A DNA stretch of 64,000 nt, from assembly GCF_014192335.1 (NCBI RefSeq), contig NZ_JACHXU010000033.1, positions 1 through 64,000 on the forward strand, written 5' to 3'. This DNA is from Aporhodopirellula rubra. GTDB lineage: Bacteria > Planctomycetota > Planctomycetia > Pirellulales > Pirellulaceae. The stretch's first letter is position 1. Every line of letters begins with the position of its first letter. Of this stretch, positions 1 through 8,806 are shown piece by piece. A program made the translations under genes and the position numbers. The notes under the pieces are model-generated. The model was given only the letters and a program-made list of their open reading frames with translations, was not told the origin of the DNA and made no database searches.

Positions 1-48
1 ATGTCCTGTCCGTAAACGTCCTTCATCGTTGGCCTCCGTGGAATCGAG

Positions 49-843
49 ATGCCTCGATTCTACAAGATTGCCGAAGTTATTTCCGAACAAGTCCTTAGCA
101 AGCTAAATACAGAATTAGAGCAGCGAGTTTTGGCGCGCACGGCAGAGTTGGAACGAGCAAACGAGGATCTTGAGGCGTACGCGCATTCGGTGGCACATGA
201 CCTCCGGGCACCGTTGCGAGCGCTATTCGGATTTTCCAAAGCGCTTCGTGAAGACTATGGTGATCGGCTGGATGAGGAAGGTCGGGAGTTCACTGAGTTC
301 ATTGAATCCGCAGCAGTTCAAATGGACGTTCTTACGAGTGACCTATTGGAATACAGCAAGGTCGGTGGCAGTAAGATGTTGATCGACAACGTCGACCTGG
401 ACGAAGTAGTTGAACGGAGTCTAACGCAGCTCGAATCAGATATCGCCAAATTTGCGCCGCTTATCCATGTTGACAGCCCACTGGGATTTGTCAGAGGACA
501 CCGCAGCACCATCGTGCAAGTCATTTCCAACTTACTAGCAAATGCAATGAAATTTGTATCGCCTGACGTCAAACCTGAAATCCGAATTTCTACTGAAATG
601 AAGCCTGGATCCATTCGCCTTTCGGTGCAAGACAATGGAATTGGGATTTCACCGGAATTTCACAGTAAGATTTTTCGAGTCTTTGAACGACTGCATGGAA
701 TTGAGACCTACCCCGGCACCGGAATTGGCCTGGCGATCGTTCGGCGGGCTGTCGAGTCCATGGACGGTGAGTTTGGGGTCGAATCGAACCCGGGGGAAGG
801 CAGCCGATTTTGGATCGAGCTTCCAGCGGGAGAGATGATATGA
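49..843 (+). CDS. Sensor-less two-component histidine kinase
   Basis: A 264-residue histidine kinase that should autophosphorylate on His and pass the phosphate to a receiver, probably one of the two encoded immediately downstream. A short coiled-coil region (about residues 15-45) leads into a HisKA box with AHDLRAPL (phosphoacceptor His near residue 50). A HATPase_c domain follows, with an N box (SNLLANAMKF), G1 (DNGIGI) and G2 (GTGIGLAI). No PAS, GAF, phytochrome or membrane segment precedes HisKA. An in-frame TAA lies at 13-15, so the ORF cannot extend far upstream. The sensor may be a separate protein, or the gene may be a 5'-truncated remnant of a longer kinase. Its stop overlaps the next start as ATGA, which implies translational coupling. 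The kinase call is firm; the start at 49 is the first ATG and has only a weak ribosome site. Confidence 0.88.
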   Translation: MPRFYKIAEVISEQVLSKLNTELEQRVLARTAELERANEDLEAYAHSVAHDLRAPLRALFGFSKALREDYGDRLDEEGREFTEFIESAAVQMDVLTSDLLEYSKVGGSKMLIDNVDLDEVVERSLTQLESDIAKFAPLIHVDSPLGFVRGHRSTIVQVISNLLANAMKFVSPDVKPEIRISTEMKPGSIRLSVQDNGIGISPEFHSKIFRVFERLHGIETYPGTGIGLAIVRRAVESMDGEFGVESNPGEGSRFWIELPAGEMI

Positions 844-1298
844 GCAATCAGCGTGAAACTCCTATCCTAATCGTCGAGGATCTTGTGGCGGATGCTCGGT
901 TGATAGCACGCTCGATGAAGAAAGCAAAGATTGCAAATCCCATCGTCGTGGTAACAGATGGTGAGCAGGCAATCGAATACCTCGAGGGGACCGGAATCTA
1001 TACCGATCGCAAGCAACACCCGCTTCCGGTGTTGGTGCTCCTCGATCTAAAGCTTCCTAAACGCGATGGATTTGATGTGTTGAAATGGGTGAGGCAGCAG
1101 GATGGCCTTAAGCGGTTGCCAATTGTTGTGCTTACTTCTTCCGCCCGATCTCCTGATGTGAATAGGGCCTATGATCTAGGGGCTAACTCGTATTTAGTCA
1201 AACCGGTCGAAGGAGAATCACTTGTTGAAATGTTTCGGCAACTGGACGTCTATTGGATGGTGATGAATCAATTGCCGGAACTTGATACTGATATCTGA
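840..1298 (+). CDS. Single-domain response regulator, Rcp1-like
   Basis: A 152-residue stand-alone receiver (REC) domain. The acidic pair is in LIVEDL, the phosphoacceptor Asp is in LLDLKLP, the conserved Thr/Ser in VLTSS, and the Lys in YLVKPV. The long beta3-alpha3 region (EYLEGTG...) is typical of the Rcp1 group that partners phytochrome-like kinases. There is no output domain, so it probably acts as a phosphate shuttle or by protein contact. The ATG at 840 overlaps the kinase stop by 4 bases and has a GGGAGAG ribosome site at 828-834. An earlier in-frame start at 810 would lie inside the kinase gene and is unlikely. Confidence 0.9.
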   Translation: MSNQRETPILIVEDLVADARLIARSMKKAKIANPIVVVTDGEQAIEYLEGTGIYTDRKQHPLPVLVLLDLKLPKRDGFDVLKWVRQQDGLKRLPIVVLTSSARSPDVNRAYDLGANSYLVKPVEGESLVEMFRQLDVYWMVMNQLPELDTDI

Positions 1299-1315
1299 TG
1301 CGGGAAGGTTCTCGA

Positions 1316-2341
1316 ATGAATAACGAATTGCATATCCTTTTAGTTGACGACAACCCTCTCGATCGTGGGATTGTCAAACGTGAGCTACGCCAGGAATTTG
1401 GAGAGCTGCATTTTCATGAAGTCACCAATGCCAACGAGTTGTCAGCAGCAATTAGTGGTGACGAATTTGATCTGGTGATTACTGACTTTCAGATTCGCTG
1501 GACAAATGGTCTCGATGTGCTGCGTCATGTCAAACTCCAGCATCCCACGTGTCCAGTGCTGATGTTTACGGCGACGGGAAGTGAAGAAATTGCTGTCGAA
1601 GCAATGAAATCGGGATTGAGTGACTACGTCATTAAAAATTCGCAACACATGGTGCGACTCAGTGGAGCAGTTCGCAATGCGTTGGAAAATGCTGCCATCG
1701 TCCGCAGGGCGGCATATCTCGAGACTCGATTGCAGAACCTCTTAACGCAATTGCAGATAGGTGCATTCAGTTGCTCGTTGGACGGACTATTTACGGATGC
1801 CAATGACGCGATGCTCGAATTGCTTGGCTGTAAATCAGCATCGGATCTTCCCGGGCGTTCTTTGCGCGAGTTCTTTCCATCGCAGGTGGATTCAGGCACT
1901 TTCCTTAAAAAGATAGCCGCCGCGAATACGTCTGAGGAAACCACGGTCGAGTTCAACTCGGACCCTGGAGCATTACGTGTATTGCGCATCAACGGCAGGC
2001 AGATTCATGTGGCGGGAGAGCCCCCGCGGATCGATGGATTGGTGGAAGACGTTACGATTCGAAGCCTAGCGGAAACGCGTGCGCGGCAAGCTGAAATCGC
2101 GCAAACGCAAATTGAGATGTTATCTGATCGTGAGAAGCAAATCCTCATTGAAGTAGCCGCTGGCGGAATGAACAAAACGATTGCTCGCAAATTTGACATC
2201 AGTACAAAAACGGTTGAGCGTCATCGGTCCAACCTGATGAAGAAGCTTCGAGTGCGTAGCCTTGCGGAACTTGTTCGTCTCGCTGCTCTAGCTGAAAACT
2301 TTTCTCAGCAATTGTCTGTACCGCAGGAACACCCCTTGTGA
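1316..2341 (+). CDS. Response regulator, REC-PAS-LuxR HTH
   Basis: A DNA-binding response regulator of 341 residues. The N-terminal receiver has LLVDDN, the phosphoacceptor Asp in VITDFQ, FTATG and YVIKN. A central PAS-like segment (about residues 140-255, around FTDANDAMLELLG and DGLVEDVT) follows. The C-terminal LuxR/FixJ helix-turn-helix has LSDREKQIL, NKTIARKFDISTKTVERHR and MKKLRV. A GGGAAGG ribosome site at 1302-1308 favours the ATG at 1316 over an in-frame ATG at 1298 that overlaps the previous stop. It is the third gene of the coupled cassette and its likely transcriptional output. A PAS domain between receiver and HTH suggests a second input. Confidence 0.88.
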   Translation: MNNELHILLVDDNPLDRGIVKRELRQEFGELHFHEVTNANELSAAISGDEFDLVITDFQIRWTNGLDVLRHVKLQHPTCPVLMFTATGSEEIAVEAMKSGLSDYVIKNSQHMVRLSGAVRNALENAAIVRRAAYLETRLQNLLTQLQIGAFSCSLDGLFTDANDAMLELLGCKSASDLPGRSLREFFPSQVDSGTFLKKIAAANTSEETTVEFNSDPGALRVLRINGRQIHVAGEPPRIDGLVEDVTIRSLAETRARQAEIAQTQIEMLSDREKQILIEVAAGGMNKTIARKFDISTKTVERHRSNLMKKLRVRSLAELVRLAALAENFSQQLSVPQEHPL

Positions 2342-2614
2342 GGGCCGTTCAACGGAGGCCTGCGTAACCCCACAGTGATCACACTTGTGGATATTTGCAC
2401 CAGCTATGAATCCAATGGCCGCGTCCTGAGTCACCTTTTCCATGATCGGGAGGGCAGACGCCAGCGGCTTGTTTGTTCTTCGGCTTCAGATCTGGACTGC
2501 GTCAGCGGGCACGCGGAAAAACATCTAGCAAGCGTTGTAGAGAAACCTTCGAGGCTTCAGCGGCAGATGCGATGTCCGCGACTGCACTGCTGTTCGCAGT
2601 AGCGTATTGGAATT

Positions 2615-5600
2615 CTATTTCAAGCGGCGGATCGTGACGTCTCGGTATTCGACCGGGTCGTTGTGGCCGGCGAAACCGAAGTGGCCGCTCTTGCGATCTT
2701 TGCCTGGATGGGCACTGTCGGCCATGTAGTCGGTGATCGGGGAAAGATCCGTTTGGAGGATCACGTTGCCGTTTAACTCGACTTCGATGGTTGATCCTTC
2801 CACACGTACCTGCTGATAGTTCCACTGCCCCGTCGGCCGCAGGTAACCGCGTGCCGCCGCTGCCATGCCATAGGCGGAGCCGTGGTATTGGCGTTTGTCT
2901 AGTTTTGCGTATGCCGGATGATCGTTGTCGAGCACCTGTAGTTCGCACATCGCGAGGTACGCGGGATTGCCTTTCTCGGGGCTCCGGATTGCCAAACCGT
3001 TGTTGCCTCGCGGTGGAAGCCGGAAGTACAGTCGCACGATGAAATCGTCGTATTCGTCTTTTGTGAGCAAATTGCCACCGCGTCCGGGGCGGCACTGAAT
3101 CGTGCCTTCGGGTGTGACTTCATAATCGTCGATCGCGCCGATCCAACCATTGAGCGTTTTGCCGTCGGTCAGGGATGTGAACCCGGTGTCGTCGTCCTCC
3201 GCCAAAAAGTCGTTGGACGCGTCGGTGTCGAGTGGGCGCAGCGTGATGTTGCGCCACCGGATCTCGCCGCCGTGTGTCTGCAACTGGATCGGGCCACGAC
3301 GTCGCAGCGGTTCGTTTCGCCGCCAAAAGTTTTCCATGATCGCACGATCGACGACCATTTGGTCGTTGAGCCAAACGCTCGTTCGTGCGCCAACTTGAAC
3401 GACACGAACTTTATTCCATTCGCCGAAGGGGCGGTCCGCGAGCACGAGCGGGTTCTTGCCGGGATTGCCTTTGGAGTTGTTCCACAATCCGCCGCTGCCG
3501 AGGTTCGCTCCGATCGAAAAGTTCGACTCCTGAGTTGCGTCCCAGATTTGAACCTGCGGGGTTCCTTTGAGGTAAATGCCGCTGTCAGCCTCTGGAACCG
3601 TTTTGTATTCGAGTTGCAATTCGTAGTCTTCGAATTCCTCGTTGGTCGTCAGGTACGGGCCGGTGCCGTCATTGAGGAGTTCCCCGTTTTCGATGCTCCA
3701 GTGCTTGGTGGCGTCTGCGGTCCATTCGCTGATCTTTTCTGATTTCTCCTTCGCGGACATCTCATCGAGTTTGTACGGATCGAAGTGCGGTCGTCCGTGC
3801 CACCCGTCCATGTTCACACCGTTGAACAAACGGCGTGCACCGGAGTTGTCGTCGGCGTGCAGAGTAACGGGCCAGCCAGGGAATTCGTTTTCCGGATTTC
3901 CGTCGGTCACATCGACGAGAAACCGGTAGCTGTGAATTTCGTAGGTTTGGGTTTTGGGGTCCAGCAATACGTAGCCGAAGCCACTTCCCTTTTGGTGTGC
4001 CCGCTCGTACCGATTCGACGATTTCGGGACGATCGGATTTCCAACGGCGTAGATGTAAACGAGGTTGCCAAAACCGTCGACGTACTCACCCGTGTTAGGC
4101 AGGTCATGCATTGGGCGGTTCGTGTGAGGCATGTTTTCTTCGTCGGGACGCCACCATCGTGGATAGCCGGCCGAAATTGCGGGAGTGCAGAAGGACCAGT
4201 TCGAATCGCGTTGTTGTTTGACCCCGTATTGGCTGAGGGTTGTCAAGTGTTGATCGCCACTAATGTGCAATGCCTTTGATTTTCGGAGCAAATCGACCGC
4301 ACGGTTACGTGCGGTCTGCGGCCATGCACCGGAATCGAGGTCGCCCAGGAGATAGCCGTTGTAGTTCCCGTGGTGAGTCGCAACGCCCGCGAAGACGGTT
4401 TGCGAGAGCAGCACTTTTATGTTGGCGCCTCGCCAATCGTCGGCCCAATGCTTCAGGAATGCCTCTTGGCGTTCGCCCAGCAATTCGAGGCCCGGTTTGT
4501 CGAGAGCTGACGTGTCGAATCCTCGTTCGGTGACGTGGTCCGCCCGGCCCGATCCTGTGTCGACTTTCTCCGGACCGCTTTTGAATTGCCGGTCCGCGAT
4601 AATTGCAAAACTAACGCCGCCGTAGACCATGTCGCCGAAATAAACGCTCATGCCTTGCGCCGCCGGCGTCGGATCGAAAGGTTCGGGATGATGACCGACA
4701 CAGGTTCGGTGGACGGCGTTGACCATTCGGACCGGTTCGCGGTAGCCGCCTTTTGATGAGGCGCCGCTGTCTTTCCCGTCCTCCATGTTCATGGGTGTGC
4801 CACCTTCACCCCAGATGTTTCCCTGAAAGACGTCATGGTCGTCAGGAAGGCATAGTGTCGGGCTGTGTCGCATCGGTTCACCAAACGCCCATCCGAACAT
4901 GTAGAACTTGCGAAGGTAGTTTACGATTGCCTTTTCAGCTGGTTCCCGGATGATCCCGTAACCGCCGTTGCCTTCGTAGAGTTGGTCTCCGGAGAAGTAA
5001 AGCAGGTCGGGATTCAAACGCAGCAGGTTCTCGGCAACCGGGGCGTAAGGGAAGCCGGAATCATGTTGGCAGGTCAAACCCGCGAACTTCACCGGACGGT
5101 CTTTCGGGTTGGCTTTGATCGTGCCCGACCATTCATGCTGGCTCGGTTCACCGTCACGATAGGATTGTTCATAAACCACTCGGAATACGACATCCGACGA
5201 CTCGTCCCAGTTGGGGATGCGGAATGTGGCTGTCCACGCGTCGTGATCGAGTGTGGCGTCGGCGACCGGTTCCCATTGCTCGCCACGCTTGACCTGCAAT
5301 TGCAGTTCGTCGGAGTCGTTTTCCCCGAGTGGCGGAGTCAACGCGGTGAGCTTGAGTACGAAGCCCTCATCGCTTCGTGAATCGGAGAGCGAATACATCG
5401 TCCATAGAATAGGACCCCAGGCGGCATCGCGATTAACGGTGAACGCATCGCCGGACGCCTCCCAGTTATGAATGCGATAGCGTGACATGCCGATGCGGGT
5501 GCGGTAATTCGAATTCAGGTTGCACCCGATTGCAACGTTCCCGCGAACTGCGTCTGACGCGACGATCGTCGACATGGATCCGACGGTCTCGTGTTCTTCG

Positions 5601-6211
5601 TTGAGTGCGTGGAGGGTCAGTTCGACGTCGTTTCCGTGCGGGATACCGACGAGCTTGATCGTCACGTTTCCCAACGCGGTGGGCTTATCGAATTTCTTCG
5701 ATTCGTCGTTGATGAACAGTTCTCCTTCGCGGATCCCCGCGACAACGGGACCTTGCTTTACTATCCCCCCCGCCTTCTTTGGTTTGCGAGGTCCGTTATT
5801 CGCCGCGAAGCAGTTGCTCTTCACCTCGTCGAGTTCACTGCGTACACCGATCATAAATCCGACACTGCTGTCGACATCTCCGTGCTGAACTTCGCTGACG
5901 ACGGCGCTCATCCGAAAGCTACCGGTCGGGTTGTTCAAGTGATGTGTCAGCAGGTGAACGTTTCGATAGCCGGCTGCGGAGACGAGTTCTGCTGCACCGT
6001 CGACGATCGCCCAATTTTCCATCGGGTTGGCCCAGTACTCGGCACCCAACCAGATGCGGTCATGATCTCGTTGCCACGACGAGAGATGCGGATTCACGCC
6101 GAGCGATCCAGGATTGTCGGCGACGCCCTCCGTGTTGTCGGCAAATGCGGGGGAGACGAGCGTGCCGGACAACGCACCGAGTAGTTTCAACGATTGACGG
6201 CGACTGTACAT
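2615..6211 (-). CDS. Tat-exported PhoD-like phosphatase fused to two DUF1080 domains
   Basis: A 1198-residue exported protein. The N-terminus has a twin-arginine signal (SRRQSLKLLG, residues 3-12, then a hydrophobic stretch ending SPAFA), which decides the ATG at 6211 over an in-frame start at 6397. An uncharacterised beta-rich region follows, then a PhoD-type metallophosphatase core (about 390-700) with FSGDQLYEG and PDDHDVFQGN metal-binding motifs. The last 400 residues hold two DUF1080 (3-keto-disaccharide hydrolase/LamG-like) modules, starting near RLFNGVNMDGW (about 790) and SLTDGKTLNGW (about 1010). PhoD enzymes hydrolyse phosphodiesters or monoesters; DUF1080 domains are abundant in planctomycetes and act on or bind carbohydrate. 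The fusion suggests attack on a phosphorylated or sugar-linked polymer, which is inference. Domain calls are firm; the substrate is unknown. Confidence 0.88.
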   Translation of the reverse strand: MYSRRQSLKLLGALSGTLVSPAFADNTEGVADNPGSLGVNPHLSSWQRDHDRIWLGAEYWANPMENWAIVDGAAELVSAAGYRNVHLLTHHLNNPTGSFRMSAVVSEVQHGDVDSSVGFMIGVRSELDEVKSNCFAANNGPRKPKKAGGIVKQGPVVAGIREGELFINDESKKFDKPTALGNVTIKLVGIPHGNDVELTLHALNEEHETVGSMSTIVASDAVRGNVAIGCNLNSNYRTRIGMSRYRIHNWEASGDAFTVNRDAAWGPILWTMYSLSDSRSDEGFVLKLTALTPPLGENDSDELQLQVKRGEQWEPVADATLDHDAWTATFRIPNWDESSDVVFRVVYEQSYRDGEPSQHEWSGTIKANPKDRPVKFAGLTCQHDSGFPYAPVAENLLRLNPDLLYFSGDQLYEGNGGYGIIREPAEKAIVNYLRKFYMFGWAFGEPMRHSPTLCLPDDHDVFQGNIWGEGGTPMNMEDGKDSGASSKGGYREPVRMVNAVHRTCVGHHPEPFDPTPAAQGMSVYFGDMVYGGVSFAIIADRQFKSGPEKVDTGSGRADHVTERGFDTSALDKPGLELLGERQEAFLKHWADDWRGANIKVLLSQTVFAGVATHHGNYNGYLLGDLDSGAWPQTARNRAVDLLRKSKALHISGDQHLTTLSQYGVKQQRDSNWSFCTPAISAGYPRWWRPDEENMPHTNRPMHDLPNTGEYVDGFGNLVYIYAVGNPIVPKSSNRYERAHQKGSGFGYVLLDPKTQTYEIHSYRFLVDVTDGNPENEFPGWPVTLHADDNSGARRLFNGVNMDGWHGRPHFDPYKLDEMSAKEKSEKISEWTADATKHWSIENGELLNDGTGPYLTTNEEFEDYELQLEYKTVPEADSGIYLKGTPQVQIWDATQESNFSIGANLGSGGLWNNSKGNPGKNPLVLADRPFGEWNKVRVVQVGARTSVWLNDQMVVDRAIMENFWRRNEPLRRRGPIQLQTHGGEIRWRNITLRPLDTDASNDFLAEDDDTGFTSLTDGKTLNGWIGAIDDYEVTPEGTIQCRPGRGGNLLTKDEYDDFIVRLYFRLPPRGNNGLAIRSPEKGNPAYLAMCELQVLDNDHPAYAKLDKRQYHGSAYGMAAAARGYLRPTGQWNYQQVRVEGSTIEVELNGNVILQTDLSPITDYMADSAHPGKDRKSGHFGFAGHNDPVEYRDVTIRRLK

Positions 6212-6520
6212 GGATAGACCGGGGGTTCGAGGGAAATGGAGCGTCTTGGAAGATGTAAGAGCGGAAGCGAAGTACAAAAGGGCGTGTTTGAGTGGTCGCG
6301 ACCGATGGCTGCGACAATATGCATACGCTGTAGGGGCCTCGACCGTCTCCCGGGCGCGGTATGATGCCGACAATGCCTCTAGAATGAGCGGATGCAAATG
6401 TCGTCACCACATGTTTGCCTGCATCGCAGACGACACGCGGTATTAACGGACGTCCATTTGAATAACGCTCATCAATGAGTAGGCGGTTTCGGACTTCATG
6501 GCCTTCAGAAGGAGAACAGG
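6212..6520. other. Divergent intergenic region
   Basis: About 310 bases between the minus-strand phosphatase and the plus-strand dodecin gene. It must carry promoters for both. I see no RNA gene, strong hairpin or convincing small ORF. The only clear element is the GAAGGAG ribosome site at its right end. Confidence 0.5.
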
Positions 6521-6727
6521 GTGCCTCATCATACCTATAAAAAGATCGAGATTGTCGGGACGTCCACCGTGTCCATCGAGGATGCGATTAATAATGCGGT
6601 CGAGCATGCTTCCTCGACGGTGCGTGGCCTCAGTTGGTTCGAAGTCGTGGAAACTCGAGGAACGATCGGTGAGGGCAAAGTTGCTCATTGGCAAGTGACC
6701 GTGAAAATCGGATTCACGCTCGATTGA
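6521..6727 (+). CDS. Dodecin
   Basis: A 68-residue dodecin, a small flavoprotein that assembles into a hollow dodecamer and sequesters flavins. The pattern (H-T-Y-K-K-I-E-I-V-G-T-S, a helix containing EDAINNAVEHAS, then LSWFEVVETRG and a terminal beta strand VAHWQVTVKIGF) matches the family across its length. The conserved Trp that stacks on flavin is in LSWFEV. Translation starts at GTG 6521, supported by a GAAGGAG ribosome site 6 bases upstream. It converges with the sulfatase gene with only 15 bases between stops. Function is inferred from family membership and is firm. Confidence 0.95.
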   Translation: MPHHTYKKIEIVGTSTVSIEDAINNAVEHASSTVRGLSWFEVVETRGTIGEGKVAHWQVTVKIGFTLD

Positions 6728-6742
6728 GCTTTGCCGATGAGC

Positions 6743-8143
6743 TTAGGGCGTCACTGAAACGATCGTTTTTCGTTGTTGCACCGGATACCACTGTTCGATC
6801 GCTTTGGCTAACTCAGCGACAACGTCCGCGTTATCGCTGGCGATGTTGTGCTGTTCGTTTGGATCGGCAATGAGGTCAAACAACTGTGGCCCCTTTTCCG
6901 TTCTTGGGTGAGTGGACGCGTATCGGTTTGCTTCGCCATCGTACGTCAGCAGCAGTTTCCATTTTCCGCGGATCGCCCACCGGAACAACAGCGACGCTTC
7001 CGGGTTTTCGATATCTGCGATATCGTGTGCGAAGCTTTCACCGAAGATCGTGTCACGCTCAATCGCGTTACCTGATTGGAGTTCGGGCAGTAGATTAAGG
7101 CCCGGCAGCCCATTGGGGATTTCGGCACCTGCGGCCGCGAGAATCGTGGGGAAGATGTCGATACTCGACGTCAGTTCCGTTCTCTCGCCCGGACGAATCT
7201 TGCCCGGTAATCGATAGAGGATAGGTGTTCGGATTCCGCCTTCATACGGCGTTTGCTTCGAGCGCGGAGCGTATTTGGAACTCGTAGGACTCTGGATCCA
7301 GCCGTTATCGGTGACGTACACGACTAACGTGTTGTCTCGTAGGTCTTTGTCGTCGATTAATTTCAGAACTTCGCCGCACGTTTCGTCAAACCAATCGCAC
7401 ATTGCGTAGTACTTCGCAATCGAGATCGGATGATTGTCGCGATACTTGTTGAGAATGCGTTCGGGAGGATTGTGTGGCGAGTGTGGCAGGAACGGTGCGT
7501 ACCAAAGTAAGAATGGGCGTGCCTCTTCAACGGCCATGTCAACGAACTCAGCAATCGGTTCAATCCCCTGGCGTCCGATGGCGAGCCCGTCGTCACCGTG
7601 TCGGCCGCCCGGTTGCGGGAACCCTCGAGTCATCCCGTGCGTGAAGCCACCGTGTTGGTAACTGCCTTCCCAAAACTTGCCGCTTTGGTGACTGAGGTAT
7701 CCCTTTCGACCGAGCGTTTCAGGCAGTGTCTCGAACCGTTCGACGTAGGAAATCAACTGAGAACATCGTTGACGATACAAGTCGGAATTGCGCTCGGCGT
7801 ATTTAGGCGACGGATCATTTCCCGTCACGCCGTGTACGGACGCGTATTGACCGGTCAGCATCGTCATCAGCGACGGACGGCAGAGTGCCGTGGGGACGTA
7901 GCCTCGCCGAAACACCGCACTCTCTTTGGCCAACTGGTCCAAATTGGGTGTTTGGATATCGGGGTGCCCCATAAAGCTATAATCGTTCCAAGCCTGATCG
8001 TCAGAGATCAGCAACACCACGTTCGGTGGTCGCTCTGAGTTCCCTCCCGGATTCGGCGCCTGCGCAAACGCGAAATCGGGGCCGCCAATCAAGCAAATCG
8101 TGGCCAGAAAGACGGCCAGGGGATGGGCGTAACGCATTGGCAT
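6743..8143 (-). CDS. Sulfatase family protein, exported
   Basis: A 466-residue alkaline-phosphatase-fold sulfatase with an N-terminal signal peptide (hydrophobic stretch ending FAFAQA). Family hallmarks: the metal-binding start PNVVLLISDDQ, then LCRPSLMTMLTG at the catalytic formylglycine position (Cys about residue 88), then VYVTDNGW (second Asp-Asn metal pair). Such enzymes are numerous in marine planctomycetes and desulfate algal polysaccharides or mucins. The canonical C-x-P-x-R motif reads C-R-P-S-L here, so the Arg that normally follows is Leu. Maturation to formylglycine is therefore uncertain. The exact substrate cannot be read from sequence. Confidence 0.9.
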   Translation of the reverse strand: MPMRYAHPLAVFLATICLIGGPDFAFAQAPNPGGNSERPPNVVLLISDDQAWNDYSFMGHPDIQTPNLDQLAKESAVFRRGYVPTALCRPSLMTMLTGQYASVHGVTGNDPSPKYAERNSDLYRQRCSQLISYVERFETLPETLGRKGYLSHQSGKFWEGSYQHGGFTHGMTRGFPQPGGRHGDDGLAIGRQGIEPIAEFVDMAVEEARPFLLWYAPFLPHSPHNPPERILNKYRDNHPISIAKYYAMCDWFDETCGEVLKLIDDKDLRDNTLVVYVTDNGWIQSPTSSKYAPRSKQTPYEGGIRTPILYRLPGKIRPGERTELTSSIDIFPTILAAAGAEIPNGLPGLNLLPELQSGNAIERDTIFGESFAHDIADIENPEASLLFRWAIRGKWKLLLTYDGEANRYASTHPRTEKGPQLFDLIADPNEQHNIASDNADVVAELAKAIEQWYPVQQRKTIVSVTP

Positions 8144-8445
8144 GCATCTCGGTTGTGGGGAGTGGGAGGCAGGGGCAGCCCCCGATGGGGGCGCAGGGCC
8201 AATATAGTCGGCCGGTAATTGGAATTAAACGCCCTCCGGGAGCGGGCGTGAAAGTGGCTGTTCATCGTGGTTTCCAGGGGGAAACGCGGTTGGGCGGAAG
8301 AATATCGGGATTTTTCCGGTTTCTCGTTGCCGAAACGACCGATTGTGTTTGGTGAGGTTGTCAACATTGGGGCGGTTCGCTAGACTTCGTCGCTTCCAAA
8401 ATACCCCTACCCTCCTTCCCGTTCTCTCATTTCAGATTCGCTGCC
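8144..8445. other. Divergent intergenic region
   Basis: About 300 bases between the sulfatase (minus) and the PVC signature protein (plus). The right part holds the sigma-70-like promoter listed separately. The left part is G-rich on the plus strand, and I see no gene in it. Confidence 0.5.
8358..8386 (+). promoter_or_regulatory. Sigma-70-like promoter of the PVC signature gene
   Basis: TTGTCA at 8358-8363 and TAGACT at 8381-8386 are separated by exactly 17 bases, close to the bacterial housekeeping consensus. The -10 box lies about 60 bases before the start codon at 8446. It is the clearest promoter in the window, and strong expression would fit the conserved gene it precedes. Confidence 0.6.
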
Positions 8446-8646
8446 ATGACCATGGATCGTAGCCTCAAGGTGCAAGCCGGGGCCATTAAAAGTCGCAACG
8501 TTTTGACCCGCGCCGAGCGCATCGCACGCTTGAAAGAACTCGACAAGTTCGACGAGAACGCCAGCATCATTGGCATGGCGAAGACTCGCGTGCAAAAGAT
8601 CTCGCTGAAGAAGAAGAAGAAAGTGAAGAAGGCCGAGGAAAAATAG
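8446..8646 (+). CDS. PVC-superphylum signature small basic protein
   Basis: A 66-residue, Lys-rich protein matching the small basic protein family conserved across Planctomycetes, Verrucomicrobia and Chlamydiae (TIGR04137 type). The diagnostic core is MDRSLKVQAG, then RNVLTRAERIARLKELDKF, then IIGMAKTRVQKI and a Lys tail. The family has been called the PVC signature protein; a nucleic-acid-binding, possibly ribosome-associated role has been proposed but is not established here. The ATG at 8446 matches the usual family N-terminus; a second ATG at 8452 is possible. The gene is monocistronic, with a good promoter upstream and an intrinsic terminator downstream. Confidence 0.92.
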   Translation: MTMDRSLKVQAGAIKSRNVLTRAERIARLKELDKFDENASIIGMAKTRVQKISLKKKKKVKKAEEK

Positions 8647-8690
8647 TCCTCGCGGCTCAGTTTCTTCGATCAATAATCGAAAACATGCAA

Positions 8691-8720
8691 CGGCCAACGT
8701 CTCGTGCGATTGGCCGTTTT
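8691..8720 (+). terminator. Rho-independent terminator
   Basis: A perfect 7-bp stem, CGGCCAA (8691-8697) with TTGGCCG (8710-8716), closes a 12-base loop and is followed by TTTT. It lies 45 bases after the stop of the signature-protein gene. Confidence 0.75.
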
Positions 8721-8774
8721 CGCTGCGCCGATGGGTGTCAAGTCTGGCTTCTTGACCTCGGTTCGAGCTGCCCA

Positions 8775-8806
8775 CTCGTTGGTTTGATTGGCTCGTTGGT
8801 TTGATT
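8775..8806. repeat. Perfect 15-bp direct repeat
   Basis: CTCGTTGGTTTGATT occurs at 8775-8789 and again at 8792-8806 in the non-coding stretch between the signature protein and the membrane-protein gene. Two bases separate the copies. Function is unknown. Confidence 0.7.

Noticed and set aside
2375-2602. Small plus-strand frame after the response regulators
   Set aside because: Begins without a ribosome site, no family features, and composition unlike coding sequence.
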